This document shows, one piece after another, positions 1-7,684 of a DNA stretch of 57,537 nucleotides (position 1 is its first letter; every line of letters begins with the position of its first letter). The notes below the pieces were generated by a model. It was not told where the DNA came from. It ran no database searches and saw only the letters and a program-made list of their open reading frames with translations. Location of the stretch: NCBI RefSeq assembly GCF_934476685.1, contig NZ_CAKSNX010000010.1:1-57537 (forward strand). The letters are read 5' to 3'. The DNA comes from an uncultured Ruminococcus sp. (GTDB taxonomy: Bacteria > Bacillota > Clostridia > Oscillospirales > Ruminococcaceae). The position numbers were made by a program, and so were the translations under genes.

Positions 1-24
1 GGCTTTCACCTTTTGAAGCGTCAC
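1..24 (-). CDS. Possible start of a gene leaving the window on the left
   Basis: On the minus strand a GTG at 24 opens eight codons (MTLQKVKA) to the window edge. An AGAAGGGAG ribosome site lies at 36-44, eleven bases upstream. The open frame continues upstream of the GTG to a stop without another usual start codon. Too little is visible to name a product. Confidence 0.25.
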
Positions 25-102
25 TTTTACTAAATCTCCCTTCTGAACTTTGGTGACATTTTATATTGCAATTTTCATATGCATAAAAAGATAAAAAAGG
101 CA

Positions 103-131
103 TTGACAAAGCGGAAAAATTAGTGTATAAT
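103..131 (+). promoter_or_regulatory. Promoter of tRNA-Pro
   Basis: A consensus TTGACA (103-108), a 17-base spacer and a perfect TATAAT (126-131) lie 13 bases before the tRNA, so transcription should start almost at its 5' end. Confidence 0.85.
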
Positions 132-144
132 ATATTAGTAATTT

Positions 145-221
145 CGAGGTGTGGCTCAGTTTGGTAGAGCGCTGCGTTCGGGACGCAGAGGCCGTGGGTT
201 CAAGTCCCGTCACCTCGACCA
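145..221 (+). tRNA. tRNA-Pro (anticodon CGG)
   Basis: A 77-base cloverleaf. The acceptor arm CGAGGTG pairs with CACCTCG, followed by the discriminator A and an encoded CCA (219-221). The anticodon stem CTGCG/CGCAG encloses the loop TTCGGGA, giving anticodon CGG (179-181), which reads the proline codon CCG. The T arm has GGTTCAAGTCC. It stands alone with its own promoter and terminator. Its last 26 bases are repeated about 100 bases downstream. Confidence 0.95.
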
Positions 222-223
222 GT

Positions 224-272
224 AAAAAGGGCTATGCTTTGAGAAATCGAAAAGCATGGCTCTTTTTATTTT
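224..272 (+). terminator. Terminator of tRNA-Pro
   Basis: A long hairpin of about 17 pairs (including G-U pairs) has arms starting AAAAAGGGCTATGCTTT and AAAGCATGGCTCTTTTT and runs into a T tract directly after the tRNA. Confidence 0.85.
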
Positions 273-298
273 GGTCGAAACGCAGGCTTGAACCCACT

Positions 299-325
299 GT
301 TCAACGTCCCGTCACCTCGACCAGT
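299..325 (+). repeat. Duplicate of the tRNA-Pro 3' end
   Basis: GTTCAACGTCCCG followed by TCACCTCGACCAGT repeats tRNA bases 198-223 with one inserted C. Just before it, CTTGAACCCAC (287-297) is the reverse complement of the tRNA T arm (194-204). Such copies of a tRNA 3' end are typical of attachment sites left by tRNA-integrating elements, but no integrase is visible here. Confidence 0.7.
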
Positions 326-745
326 CCTCGGACGGGGTCCTCCCGGACGGGGTAATTCGCTACGCTCGACAAGCTCGCTGTCTGCTTTCGTCGCTTTTCA
401 TTTAGTGCACGGAAGAAACAGTGAGCTTTTTTTGTCCTCACCGGGCGGGTCTTCCCAGACGGGGTAATTCGGGACACTCGTAAACTCGCTGTCTGCTGTG
501 CTGGCTTTTACTTTTGCGCTCGGAAGAAACTAGGATATGTCTTTTACTTAAACCCACTTTGATTAGGTATTACATTGGCTCTTTTCGGTTTGATAAGGTT
601 TTATCTCGGCTATTGAACGTTTCCGTAGGGGCGACCTGTGGTCGCCAGCTTATACCGATCCTATCTTTCCTATACCTACTGCAATTTACAAATCACCTGC
701 GGTCGCCCGCTTATCCAACTATGTTAAATCCTTATCTTGCCTTTC
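323..745 (+). repeat. Intergenic repeat modules
   Basis: Two modules (about 323-415 and 440-531) share the core ACGGGGTAATTCG.. CTCGCTGTCTGCT .. CGGAAGAAAC with copies at 6926-7009, 7423-7503, 48264-48347 and 48730-48811. The part after 531 (ACTTAAACCCACTTTGATTAGG .. TTATCTCGGCT) matches bases after 7010 and 48347. The end (about 600-745) holds a GGCGACC/GGTCGCC hairpin and a tail like 7545-7634. Reading frames here are not convincing genes, so 222-882 holds only a terminator and repeat DNA. Confidence 0.75.
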
Positions 746-881
746 AACTTTCCGTCAGCACAGTCATGCCAAGCGCTGTGTTGCGCTTATATTTTTTTAT
801 TTGCTGCGACAGATCCTTGTGCATATGTACTAAGATAAAGAGAACGCTATTGTGTGTAATGGCGGAAATGCGCCGTTCCCC

Positions 882-910
882 TTGACAAACGTAAAAACGT
901 CTGTTAAACT
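882..910 (+). promoter_or_regulatory. Promoter of the gene at 983/1037
   Basis: Perfect TTGACA (882-887), 17-base spacer and TAAACT (905-910). Confidence 0.65.
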
Positions 911-982
911 TACTTTAAGCAAAGACTGGGGACGGCACCCATAGAAAATAACAGCGTCGCAGCTTGAACGCAAGCCTGTACT

Positions 983-2008
983 GTGCAGGCGGTAAATTTA
1001 ATATTTAATGTTAAACTGTGCAAGGGGGAGATACCCATAGAAAAAAACGTTATTGTTACAGACCTAAACGGAAAACGAATTGGAGCTACCTATCCCAAAA
1101 GGGCTAAGGGGCTTGTGAAAAACGGTCGGGCAGAGTATGTCAACGGCTGTGAAAATGGTACGGATCGTACCAATGATATGAATCGTACCATAAGAATATT
1201 GGATACTCATAAGCCGACCGTGGATATTACGGAGGTAAATAATATGAGTAAAGTAATTAATTTTGATCCTAGAGATTTTAAGGCAGATAAGTCCTGCGAA
1301 AGTAATGTCATAGCTAAATATTTTGTGACCGACAAGGACGGCAAGAACGCTATCGCCTATTCTATCGGAAACTGGAGTTGGGATTGGACGCAGATATGCT
1401 GTGACAAAAAGCTTGAGAAAAATACCGACTATGTTTTCAGATTTGTGATAGTCGGCGGCTATTGCGATACGCAAGACGAAACTTCTCGCTTTATGATCCT
1501 GCCGATGCCTGAGGGCAGTTCGGTAGAGGAGGCATATGAGAACTGCTATTCCTATGATTTGGCTCAGAACAGATATAAGCCTCTTCTATGCAAAAAGACC
1601 GACGAAGGCATGCTTAGGCTGTTTGAGATACCTTTCAGCACTTTCGACTGTGAGGATTTCAGGTTTGTGTTCGTTGCAATGCACGCCGTTGCAACGCTTT
1701 GTGCGCCAAAAGAGCTTTCAGCTTATGCAGATCTTGAGGATATGACTTTTGATGAGGTAAAAGCAGAGATCAACAGCAAAGATGATGATACCGCAAATGT
1801 GGCGATCGATTTATCAGGAGCATTCATCACCCGTTCGGCTCTCAACGACATTTTAATACGTTTCGGGGACAATGGAAATTTTGCCGTTGACCTGTCAGGC
1901 GCTTGTATAGCAGAAGATGTCAAAAACAAAGAGCAACCTGATTCGGAGTATGCCGACCCCAGTGGTTCTACGAACTGTAACGCAGAAGATATTTTTACAG
2001 AGCAATGA
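983..2008 (+). CDS. Uncharacterised clostridial protein with TYPKRAKGLVKNGRA motif
   Basis: I do not know the function. Residues 23-55 contain VTDLNGKRIGATYPKRAKGL, a motif I have met at the very N-terminus of uncharacterised Clostridia proteins. The middle (about 90-245) is a compact domain rich in aromatic residues. The C-terminus holds two short repeats of the form VAIDLSGA / FAVDLSGA (about 273 and 301). There is no signal peptide or membrane segment, so it is probably cytoplasmic. The start is uncertain: the ATG at 983 has no good ribosome site, whereas AAGGGGGAG (1022-1030) lies six bases before an in-frame ATA at 1037, just where relatives start. It is a single-gene unit between a promoter (882) and a terminator (2063). 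Confidence 0.75.
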   Translation: MQAVNLIFNVKLCKGEIPIEKNVIVTDLNGKRIGATYPKRAKGLVKNGRAEYVNGCENGTDRTNDMNRTIRILDTHKPTVDITEVNNMSKVINFDPRDFKADKSCESNVIAKYFVTDKDGKNAIAYSIGNWSWDWTQICCDKKLEKNTDYVFRFVIVGGYCDTQDETSRFMILPMPEGSSVEEAYENCYSYDLAQNRYKPLLCKKTDEGMLRLFEIPFSTFDCEDFRFVFVAMHAVATLCAPKELSAYADLEDMTFDEVKAEINSKDDDTANVAIDLSGAFITRSALNDILIRFGDNGNFAVDLSGACIAEDVKNKEQPDSEYADPSGSTNCNAEDIFTEQ

Positions 2009-2062
2009 TAGATCTCATAACTGCAAACATATACTTTACTAAAATATTATGATTTTATAAGT

Positions 2063-2106
2063 CAACAGGGAAACCATGGTTTGTGGTTTCCCTGTTTTGA
2101 TTTTCT
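2063..2106 (+). terminator. Terminator of the unknown gene
   Basis: Hairpin CAGGGAAACCA / TGGTTTCCCTG followed by TTTTGATTTT. Confidence 0.85.
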
Positions 2107-2115
2107 CTTGTCCCC

Positions 2116-2149
2116 AAAAAAGGAGTGGTCTTTAACACCACTCCTTTTT
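2116..2149 (-). terminator. Terminator of the lipoprotein gene (bidirectional)
   Basis: AAAAAGGAGTGGT / ACCACTCCTTTTT around a short loop has T runs on both strands. It can end the convergent minus-strand gene and back up the plus-strand terminator. Confidence 0.8.
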
Positions 2150-2174
2150 GTTATATTTGTTATGCTTATTAATA

Positions 2175-2858
2175 TTACGAATAGCTCAATGACGTAAGCT
2201 CTGCTCCGTCTGCGGTCTTGGTGAAGTCAAGGATAAACCTTTCGCCGCCTTTGTATATTGCCTCGCCGTCGGTAAAATCATAGTCGCTGTCATATTCCGA
2301 ATATGATGTCGCACCGATTTTCAGCTCTATATGCGCCGTACTCCAGCCTTCCTCAAAGTCGATTTTCAGATGCTCCTCATACTTGTCATTTGCTGCGATG
2401 GTATGAGTTTCCAACATGGAATTTGCGTTGCGTGTTGCGTCGGGGTCTTCTGTAAGGTCTGTATAATAGTATTTGCCGGGAGTCACCGACAGACATACCT
2501 CTTTGTCGCTGCGGTTTTCAGTCACTATTGTGAAGTCTATGCTGTCTGCGTTCTCGCTCATTTCGTATGTGTAACTGCAGCTTATCATACCGTCATCTGA
2601 CAGCAGCTCGTTATCCGACACAGTTGTAAATCCCACTCTCACAGGTCTTATAGGCTCAAACTCAGAGGTCGTGACATCACTTCCGCTGCTTTCGGGTTCA
2701 GACGGAGCGGACGTTGTTTTCTCGGACGATACCTCCGCCGCAGAATATACTGCCGAACTTTCATTTTTAGACGATGAATTATCCGCCGCCTGCGAACAGC
2801 CTGCCAGCATTCCCACAGCTGACAGAATTGATACTGTAAAAACAAGATATTTCCTCAT
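2175..2858 (-). CDS. Lipoprotein of unknown function
   Basis: A 227-residue protein with a classic lipoprotein signal: charged MRKY start, hydrophobic stretch, and lipobox LAGC with the lipidated cysteine at 21. A Ser/Glu-rich linker (about 24-65) follows, then a folded domain (about 70-227) of alternating beta-like segments such as SDKEVCLSVTPGKYYYTD. It should be anchored on the outer face of the cell membrane. Its role is not recognisable. The ATG at 2858 has AAAGGTGG seven bases upstream. A promoter lies at 2911-2939 and a terminator at 2116-2149, so it is transcribed alone. Confidence 0.8.
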   Translation of the reverse strand: MRKYLVFTVSILSAVGMLAGCSQAADNSSSKNESSAVYSAAEVSSEKTTSAPSEPESSGSDVTTSEFEPIRPVRVGFTTVSDNELLSDDGMISCSYTYEMSENADSIDFTIVTENRSDKEVCLSVTPGKYYYTDLTEDPDATRNANSMLETHTIAANDKYEEHLKIDFEEGWSTAHIELKIGATSYSEYDSDYDFTDGEAIYKGGERFILDFTKTADGAELTSLSYS

Positions 2859-2910
2859 AGCTATACCACCTTTCTTCTGTACTTTACGATCCTATGTTTT
2901 CCCTGATTTG

Positions 2911-2939
2911 AGTATAGCACATTCTGCCATTATTAGCAA
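2911..2939 (-). promoter_or_regulatory. Promoter of the lipoprotein gene
   Basis: Minus strand TTGCTA, 17-base spacer, TATACT; 52 bases before the ATG. Confidence 0.6.
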
Positions 2940-3100
2940 TATATATTTAGAATATTTTTGATATATCTGTATGTTTTCGGCATTTGATACAAATTCCTCC
3001 CCTGCTTTCTGTCACAAAAGTCACAACAGTTTTCAAGCTTTTTATGGGCATTATCCTTTGCTCTGCCTCAGTCGGCAAATGTCATAATATGTATTAGAAC

Positions 3101-3129
3101 TTGAATAAATATGGCTTTTATGGTATAAT
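3101..3129 (+). promoter_or_regulatory. Promoter of the sigma-factor operon
   Basis: TTGAAT (3101-3106), 17-base spacer, perfect TATAAT (3124-3129), 21 bases before the ATG at 3151. Confidence 0.7.
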
Positions 3130-3150
3130 GTGCTGTAAGGATGTGATAAA

Positions 3151-3684
3151 ATGCTCGCAGTTTGTCTGGCAATGATAGATAATGACGATGATCGGAAAAG
3201 TTTTGAGAGGCTGGTAGAAAAATATCAGAACAAGTTGTACCACGAGGCATATAAGGTGCTGAACTCCCACGACCTTTCGGAAAATGCCGTTTGGGAGGCT
3301 TTTTACAGGATAGCAGAAAATTTTCAATTTGTTTACAATTTACCTGTGCACAAAATGGAGGCTTACCTTATCATAACTATTAAGAGGGAATCTTATAAGA
3401 TAAGCAATAAAGAGAAGCTTTATCTGAACAGAGGTACTATGTCCGAGGCAGAAAAAAGGCTGAATTTTGACTGGCTCGAACATATGGACAACACTATCAT
3501 ATTGCAGGCTGTAACTGAGCTTGACGAAAAATACAAGGCTGTTTTGGCTTACGTCTACTATTACGGTCACAGCGCAGTTGAAACGGCAAAGATCATGGGC
3601 ATATCAAAGCGAACTGTTTACAAATACCTGAACAAGGCACATAAGAAATTATCAGAAAGGTTGAATGATGGTTATGATAAATGA
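3151..3684 (+). CDS. RNA polymerase sigma-70 family factor, ECF-like
   Basis: A 177-residue two-domain sigma factor. Residues about 15-90 fit region 2 (ERLVEKYQNKLYHEAYKVLN.. and the ENAVWEAFYRIAENF segment that contacts core enzyme and -10 DNA). Residues about 110-172 form region 4, with the helix-turn-helix SAVETAKIMGISKRTVYKYL for the -35 element. Regions 1 and 3 are absent, as in ECF factors. It should redirect RNA polymerase to a small regulon. AAGGA lies ten bases before the ATG. The next gene starts inside its last 20 bases and encodes a membrane protein of the anti-sigma type, so the two probably work as a switch. Confidence 0.85.
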   Translation: MLAVCLAMIDNDDDRKSFERLVEKYQNKLYHEAYKVLNSHDLSENAVWEAFYRIAENFQFVYNLPVHKMEAYLIITIKRESYKISNKEKLYLNRGTMSEAEKRLNFDWLEHMDNTIILQAVTELDEKYKAVLAYVYYYGHSAVETAKIMGISKRTVYKYLNKAHKKLSERLNDGYDK

Positions 3685-4354
3685 AAATTCAGCATTGTAC
3701 AAAGCCATTGAAGAAGCTGTAATTATCCCTTACGCACAGCAGCTTGCACAGGCTGATGACAGCAGCGTCACATTCTCGGAAGATTACATCAGAAAAATGC
3801 AAAAACTTATCCGCCGCAGGAACAAGTCATATTATCCGCTCATAAAGACATCGTTCAGACGTACCGTATGCATCATAGCGGCTGCAATAATAGCCGGAGC
3901 AATGACGGTAGCTGCGGTAAAGCCGCTGAGGGACTGGTTCACAGGCTTGTTCGTGAACACTTATGACACTTCGGCTGACGTTGGCTTTGTCAAAGGCGAC
4001 ACAGTTATAGATGATGAGGATATTTTTGAATATCTTGAACCGCAGGATATCCCCGAGGGATTTTCGGTGGAAAGTTCCGTCAGGGAGGACGGTTTCTTTA
4101 TCATCACTTATACTGACCAAAGCGGCAGGATAATAGACTACAATCAGAGCGACCTCAGCTGTATCCACAGCATTGATACAGAGGGAAAAGGTCTTGAGGA
4201 AACAGAGATAAACGGCACAAAAGCCCTTGTTTCCTATAATGACGAGGAGTCTATAATCTGCTGGACGGACAGCGAATACTCTTACATTATATCGGGAGAT
4301 ATACCAAAAAGCGACATAATTCGCATGGCGAATTCGTTGATTACAACAAATTAA
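3665..4354 (+). CDS. Membrane protein, DUF4367-like, probable anti-sigma partner
   Basis: A 229-residue protein with a cytoplasmic N-terminus (1-65), one membrane helix (about 66-86, TVCIIAAAIIAGAMTVAAV) and an outer domain (about 115-229). That domain, with DIPEGFSVESSVREDGFFII and a closing IIRMANSLITTN, is typical of DUF4367 proteins encoded beside ECF sigma factors. It overlaps the sigma gene by 20 bases, which implies coupled translation. The start may be the ATG at 3665 or 3668; AAAGG lies at 3656-3660. The likely role is to hold the sigma factor at the membrane until an outside signal; this is inferred from topology and context. Confidence 0.75.
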   Translation: MMVMINENSALYKAIEEAVIIPYAQQLAQADDSSVTFSEDYIRKMQKLIRRRNKSYYPLIKTSFRRTVCIIAAAIIAGAMTVAAVKPLRDWFTGLFVNTYDTSADVGFVKGDTVIDDEDIFEYLEPQDIPEGFSVESSVREDGFFIITYTDQSGRIIDYNQSDLSCIHSIDTEGKGLEETEINGTKALVSYNDEESIICWTDSEYSYIISGDIPKSDIIRMANSLITTN

Positions 4355-4446
4355 AAAAATTTTGATATAAAAGTGTGCACACTTTCACCCAAACCCGTAT
4401 CTTAATATACAAAAGGGGAAAATTTGCGTGAAAGGAGGTGCATACT

Positions 4447-4875
4447 ATGAAAAAGCTGATCTCTGTGCTTATCTCTGTATGCATTCTTGCGGGCTGTTTC
4501 GGAATAACTGCCTGCGCTGATGAAACGAATGTTTATACGGCAAACAGCGTCGGTGCGAGAAACCTGTACACCATGTCGGTAAGCACTTCGCTGTCAAAGA
4601 CCAACAGCAAAATATCATACTATTGTATGGTAGCGGCAAAATCCAATGCCACAGAGGTAAATATTTACCTTTACCTTCAGGAATACAGGGACGGTAAGTG
4701 GGTGGACGTTTCCGCAGTTTCAAAAACAGCTTCCACAAGAACTGTTTATGCGACAAACACCTACGATAAGCACGTCAAGGGCAGAAAATACCGTACTGAC
4801 GCTCACGTTTATGTTTACAGCGGCAATAAGTGCGAGTATATCCACTCCAACAGTTCAGTAGTTACCAATACATAA
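4447..4875 (+). CDS. Small secreted protein of unknown function
   Basis: A 142-residue protein starting at ATG 4447, eight bases after a perfect AAAGGAGG (4431-4438). A signal peptide covers about 1-24. It could be cut by signal peptidase I after ACA (22-24), or be lipidated at the cysteine of LAGC (14-17). The mature part is beta-rich with many Ser, Thr and Tyr. No enzyme motif is visible. It follows the sigma/anti-sigma pair by about 90 bases and precedes a strong terminator, so it may be the target gene of that switch. Confidence 0.75.
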   Translation: MKKLISVLISVCILAGCFGITACADETNVYTANSVGARNLYTMSVSTSLSKTNSKISYYCMVAAKSNATEVNIYLYLQEYRDGKWVDVSAVSKTASTRTVYATNTYDKHVKGRKYRTDAHVYVYSGNKCEYIHSNSSVVTNT

Positions 4876-4903
4876 CCTGAACGTATGCTTAAAGTTCATC
4901 ACT

Positions 4904-4940
4904 GCGGCTGCCGAATGATTGATCGGCAGCCGTATTTTTT
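4904..4940 (+). terminator. Terminator of the sigma operon
   Basis: CGGCTGCCGA / TCGGCAGCCG hairpin followed by TATTTTTTT. Confidence 0.9.
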
Positions 4941-5055
4941 TATCATTTTGCAGGATAGAGTTCAGTTTCCTGCAAATTATTTTATTAGCTGTAAGATAAT
5001 GTTATCGAAAATGTGTAAATAATTAAAACAAGCTGTATAAATTAATTGTGAACGC

Positions 5056-5084
5056 TTGCAATTTGCAAAAAGATATGGTATAAT
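5056..5084 (+). promoter_or_regulatory. Promoter of pckA with a long leader
   Basis: TTGCAA (5056-5061), 17-base spacer, perfect TATAAT (5079-5084). About 165 bases of leader follow. They contain possible stems, such as GAAAGAA/TTCTTTC near 5178 to 5205, but I recognise no known riboswitch. Confidence 0.75.
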
Positions 5085-5256
5085 GATATTGCCCTTAAAA
5101 GTGCGGTTAGAGGACTAAACATTGTTTTGCAGTGTTCCGTCAGCTGAACTTTCAGCAGTCGGGATAGATCGTATCAGGAAAGAAAATGAATGTGTCACTT
5201 CTTTCAGCACATGGGTGTTAAAAATGACAATTTTTTAGAAAAGAGGTTATTGCAGC

Positions 5257-6861
5257 ATGTCAAAAATTGATTTGAGCAAGTATGGTATTACCGGAACCAC
5301 AGAAGTTGTTTACAACCCTTCTTATGAACTGCTTTTCGAGGAGGAAACAAAAGCTGATCTCGAAGGCTACGAAAAGGGTCAGGAAAGTGAACTCGGCGCA
5401 GTAAACGTTATGACCGGCGTTTATACAGGCCGTTCACCTAAGGATAAGTTCATCGTTGTTGATGAAAATTCAAAGGACACTGTATGGTGGACTTCTGACG
5501 AGTATAAGAACGACAACCACCCTGCTTCACAGGAAGCTTGGAAGTCCGTTAAGGATCTCGCTATCAAGGAGCTTTCAAACAAGAAGCTTTATGTAGTTGA
5601 CGCATTCTGCGGCGCTAACAAGGACACTCGTATGGCTATCCGTTTCATCGTTGAGGTAGCTTGGCAGGCACACTTCGTAACAAATATGTTCATCAAGCCA
5701 ACAGCTGAAGAGCTTGAGAACTTCGAGCCTGACTTCGTTGTTTACAACGCTTCAAAGGCTAAGGTAGAAAACTACAAGGAGCTTGGTCTTAACTCTGAAA
5801 CAGCTGTTATGTTCAACATCACAAGCCGTGAGCAGGTCATCATCAACACTTGGTACGGCGGAGAGATGAAGAAGGGTATGTTCTCAATGATGAACTACTA
5901 CCTCCCTCTCAAGGGCATGGCTTCAATGCACTGCTCAGCTAACACAGATATGAACGGTGAAAACACAGCTATCTTCTTCGGTCTTTCAGGAACAGGTAAG
6001 ACTACACTTTCAACAGATCCTAAGCGTCTTCTCATCGGTGACGACGAGCACGGCTGGGACGACAACGGCGTATTCAACTTCGAGGGCGGCTGCTACGCTA
6101 AGGTAATCAACCTCGATAAGGATTCTGAGCCTGATATCTACAATGCTATCAAGCGCAACGCACTTCTTGAGAACGTAACTCTTGACGAGAACGGCAAGAT
6201 CGACTTCGCCGATAAGAGCGTTACAGAGAACACTCGTGTATCATATCCTATCGATCACATCCAGAACATCGTTCGTCCTATTTCTTCTGCACCGGCTGCA
6301 AAGAACGTTATCTTCCTTTCAGCTGACGCATTCGGTGTACTTCCTCCAGTATCCATCCTCACACCTGAGCAGACACAGTACTACTTCCTTTCAGGATTTA
6401 CTGCAAAGCTTGCTGGTACAGAGCGTGGAATCACAGAGCCTACACCTACATTCTCAGCTTGCTTCGGACAGGCTTTCCTTGAGCTTCACCCAACAAAGTA
6501 TGCTGAAGAGCTTGTTAAGAAGATGGAAAAGAGCGGTGCTAAGGCATACCTCGTAAACACAGGCTGGAACGGCACAGGCAAGCGTATCTCCATCAAGGAT
6601 ACTCGTGGAATCATCGACGCTATCCTTAACGGCGATATCCTCAACGCACCAACAAAGACTATCCCACACTTCAACTTTGAAGTTCCGACAGCTCTTCCAG
6701 GCGTTGATCCTGCTATCCTTGATCCTCGTGACACATATGCTGACGCTTCTGAGTGGGAAGCAAAGGCACAGGATCTTGCTGACAGATTCATCAAGAACTT
6801 TGCTAAGTATGAGGTCAACCCAGCTGGTAAGGCACTTGTATCTGCAGGTCCACAGAAGTAA
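5257..6861 (+). CDS. pckA: Phosphoenolpyruvate carboxykinase (ATP)
   Basis: Catalyses reversible oxaloacetate + ATP = PEP + CO2 + ADP in the cytoplasm. In anaerobic gut Firmicutes it often runs toward CO2 fixation, making oxaloacetate and ATP. At 534 residues it has full family length. Visible motifs are TGRSPKDKF (57-65, substrate loop), GLSGTGKTT (242-250, kinase-1a phosphate-binding loop) and LIGDDEHGW (259-267, kinase-2 metal-binding region). Codon use is strongly biased (GCT, AAG, CTT), unlike most neighbours, which indicates high expression. It is a single-gene unit with its own promoter, leader and terminator; AAGAGG precedes the ATG. Confidence 0.97.
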   Translation: MSKIDLSKYGITGTTEVVYNPSYELLFEEETKADLEGYEKGQESELGAVNVMTGVYTGRSPKDKFIVVDENSKDTVWWTSDEYKNDNHPASQEAWKSVKDLAIKELSNKKLYVVDAFCGANKDTRMAIRFIVEVAWQAHFVTNMFIKPTAEELENFEPDFVVYNASKAKVENYKELGLNSETAVMFNITSREQVIINTWYGGEMKKGMFSMMNYYLPLKGMASMHCSANTDMNGENTAIFFGLSGTGKTTLSTDPKRLLIGDDEHGWDDNGVFNFEGGCYAKVINLDKDSEPDIYNAIKRNALLENVTLDENGKIDFADKSVTENTRVSYPIDHIQNIVRPISSAPAAKNVIFLSADAFGVLPPVSILTPEQTQYYFLSGFTAKLAGTERGITEPTPTFSACFGQAFLELHPTKYAEELVKKMEKSGAKAYLVNTGWNGTGKRISIKDTRGIIDAILNGDILNAPTKTIPHFNFEVPTALPGVDPAILDPRDTYADASEWEAKAQDLADRFIKNFAKYEVNPAGKALVSAGPQK

Positions 6862-6887
6862 TCTTTTGACAGTTGTAAAACCGCATA

Positions 6888-6926
6888 ACAAAAGCCTCCG
6901 CAGTAAAATCTACGGAGGCTTTTTTG
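6888..6926 (+). terminator. Terminator of pckA
   Basis: AAAAGCCTCCG / CGGAGGCTTTTTT hairpin with T run. Confidence 0.9.
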
Positions 6927-7608
6927 TCCTCGGGCGGACGGCTCATTTCGCTACGCTCGACAAGCTCGCTGTCTGCTGTCGGGTTTTCTCATTTGTGCTC
7001 GGAAGAAACCAAGTGCGGAACTTTTACTGAAACCGACTTTGATGAGGTTTTGTATTGGCTCTTTTCGGTTTAATGAGGTCTTATCTCGGCTTTAAAAGTT
7101 TGCATAAAACTTTAAACACCAAACAAAGCAAAAGCAATCGCAAACTATCAAACGCACAAGGCAAAGCGGTCGATCAAGCCCGCCGCTAGAGGGCTTGCAG
7201 GGGTAAAATTCTTACTCGACAAGCTCGTAAGAATTAAAGGGGGCAGCGCCCCTTTGTCGCTCCCGCAGGAGCGAAATCCCCATCGGAGGAGCTCCGCACA
7301 GGGTGAAAAGTCAACGCCTACGGCAGTTGACTTAGGCAAGCCCTGCGATAGAGGGCTGCCCCTTACTTGCCTACCTCGCTCTTTCCCCTGCAAGGGCTTG
7401 CCTCTTGCACGTCCTCGTTCGGGTCTTCCCAGACGGGGTCGTTCGGGACGCTCGGCAAGCTCGCTGTCTATTGTCGGGTATTCCCATTTGTGCTCGGAAG
7501 AAACAAAGTGCCGGCTTTTACTGAAACCTATCGCTAACCCCGATTACCTGCGATTGCCGATTATCCCCCAACACCGCTAAACTCTTATCTTGACCTTTCA
7601 AAATATGC
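6926..7608 (+). repeat. Composite intergenic repeat, copy 1
   Basis: About 680 bases with no credible gene. They run from a module with CGCTACGCTCGACAAGCTCG (6949-6968), through a spacer with TATCAAACGCACAAGGCAAAG (near 7147), a GC-rich block GTCGCTCCCGCAGGAGCGAA.. (7256-7305) and GGCAAGCCCTGCGATAGAGG (7342-7361), to a second module with TCTTCCCAGACGGGGTCGTT (7424-7443). The same blocks recur at 48262-48845 with the two end modules exchanged. Short frames here are side products of the repeat. Confidence 0.8.
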
Positions 7609-7634
7609 AAAAGGGCGACCAATGGTCGCCCTTT
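7609..7634 (-). terminator. Terminator of pepF
   Basis: AAGGGCGACC / GGTCGCCCTTT hairpin, followed on the minus strand by TTTTGCATATTTT. A related GGCGACC hairpin lies at about 633-652. Confidence 0.7.
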
Positions 7635-7684
7635 GTATTGAACTAAACTTTGATAATGTTTAATGCAGATCGTCCGTTTATTAT

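Noticed and set aside
514..885. 123-codon frame on the plus strand
   Set aside because: It spans the intergenic repeat and matches repeat copies elsewhere; no ribosome site and no family features.
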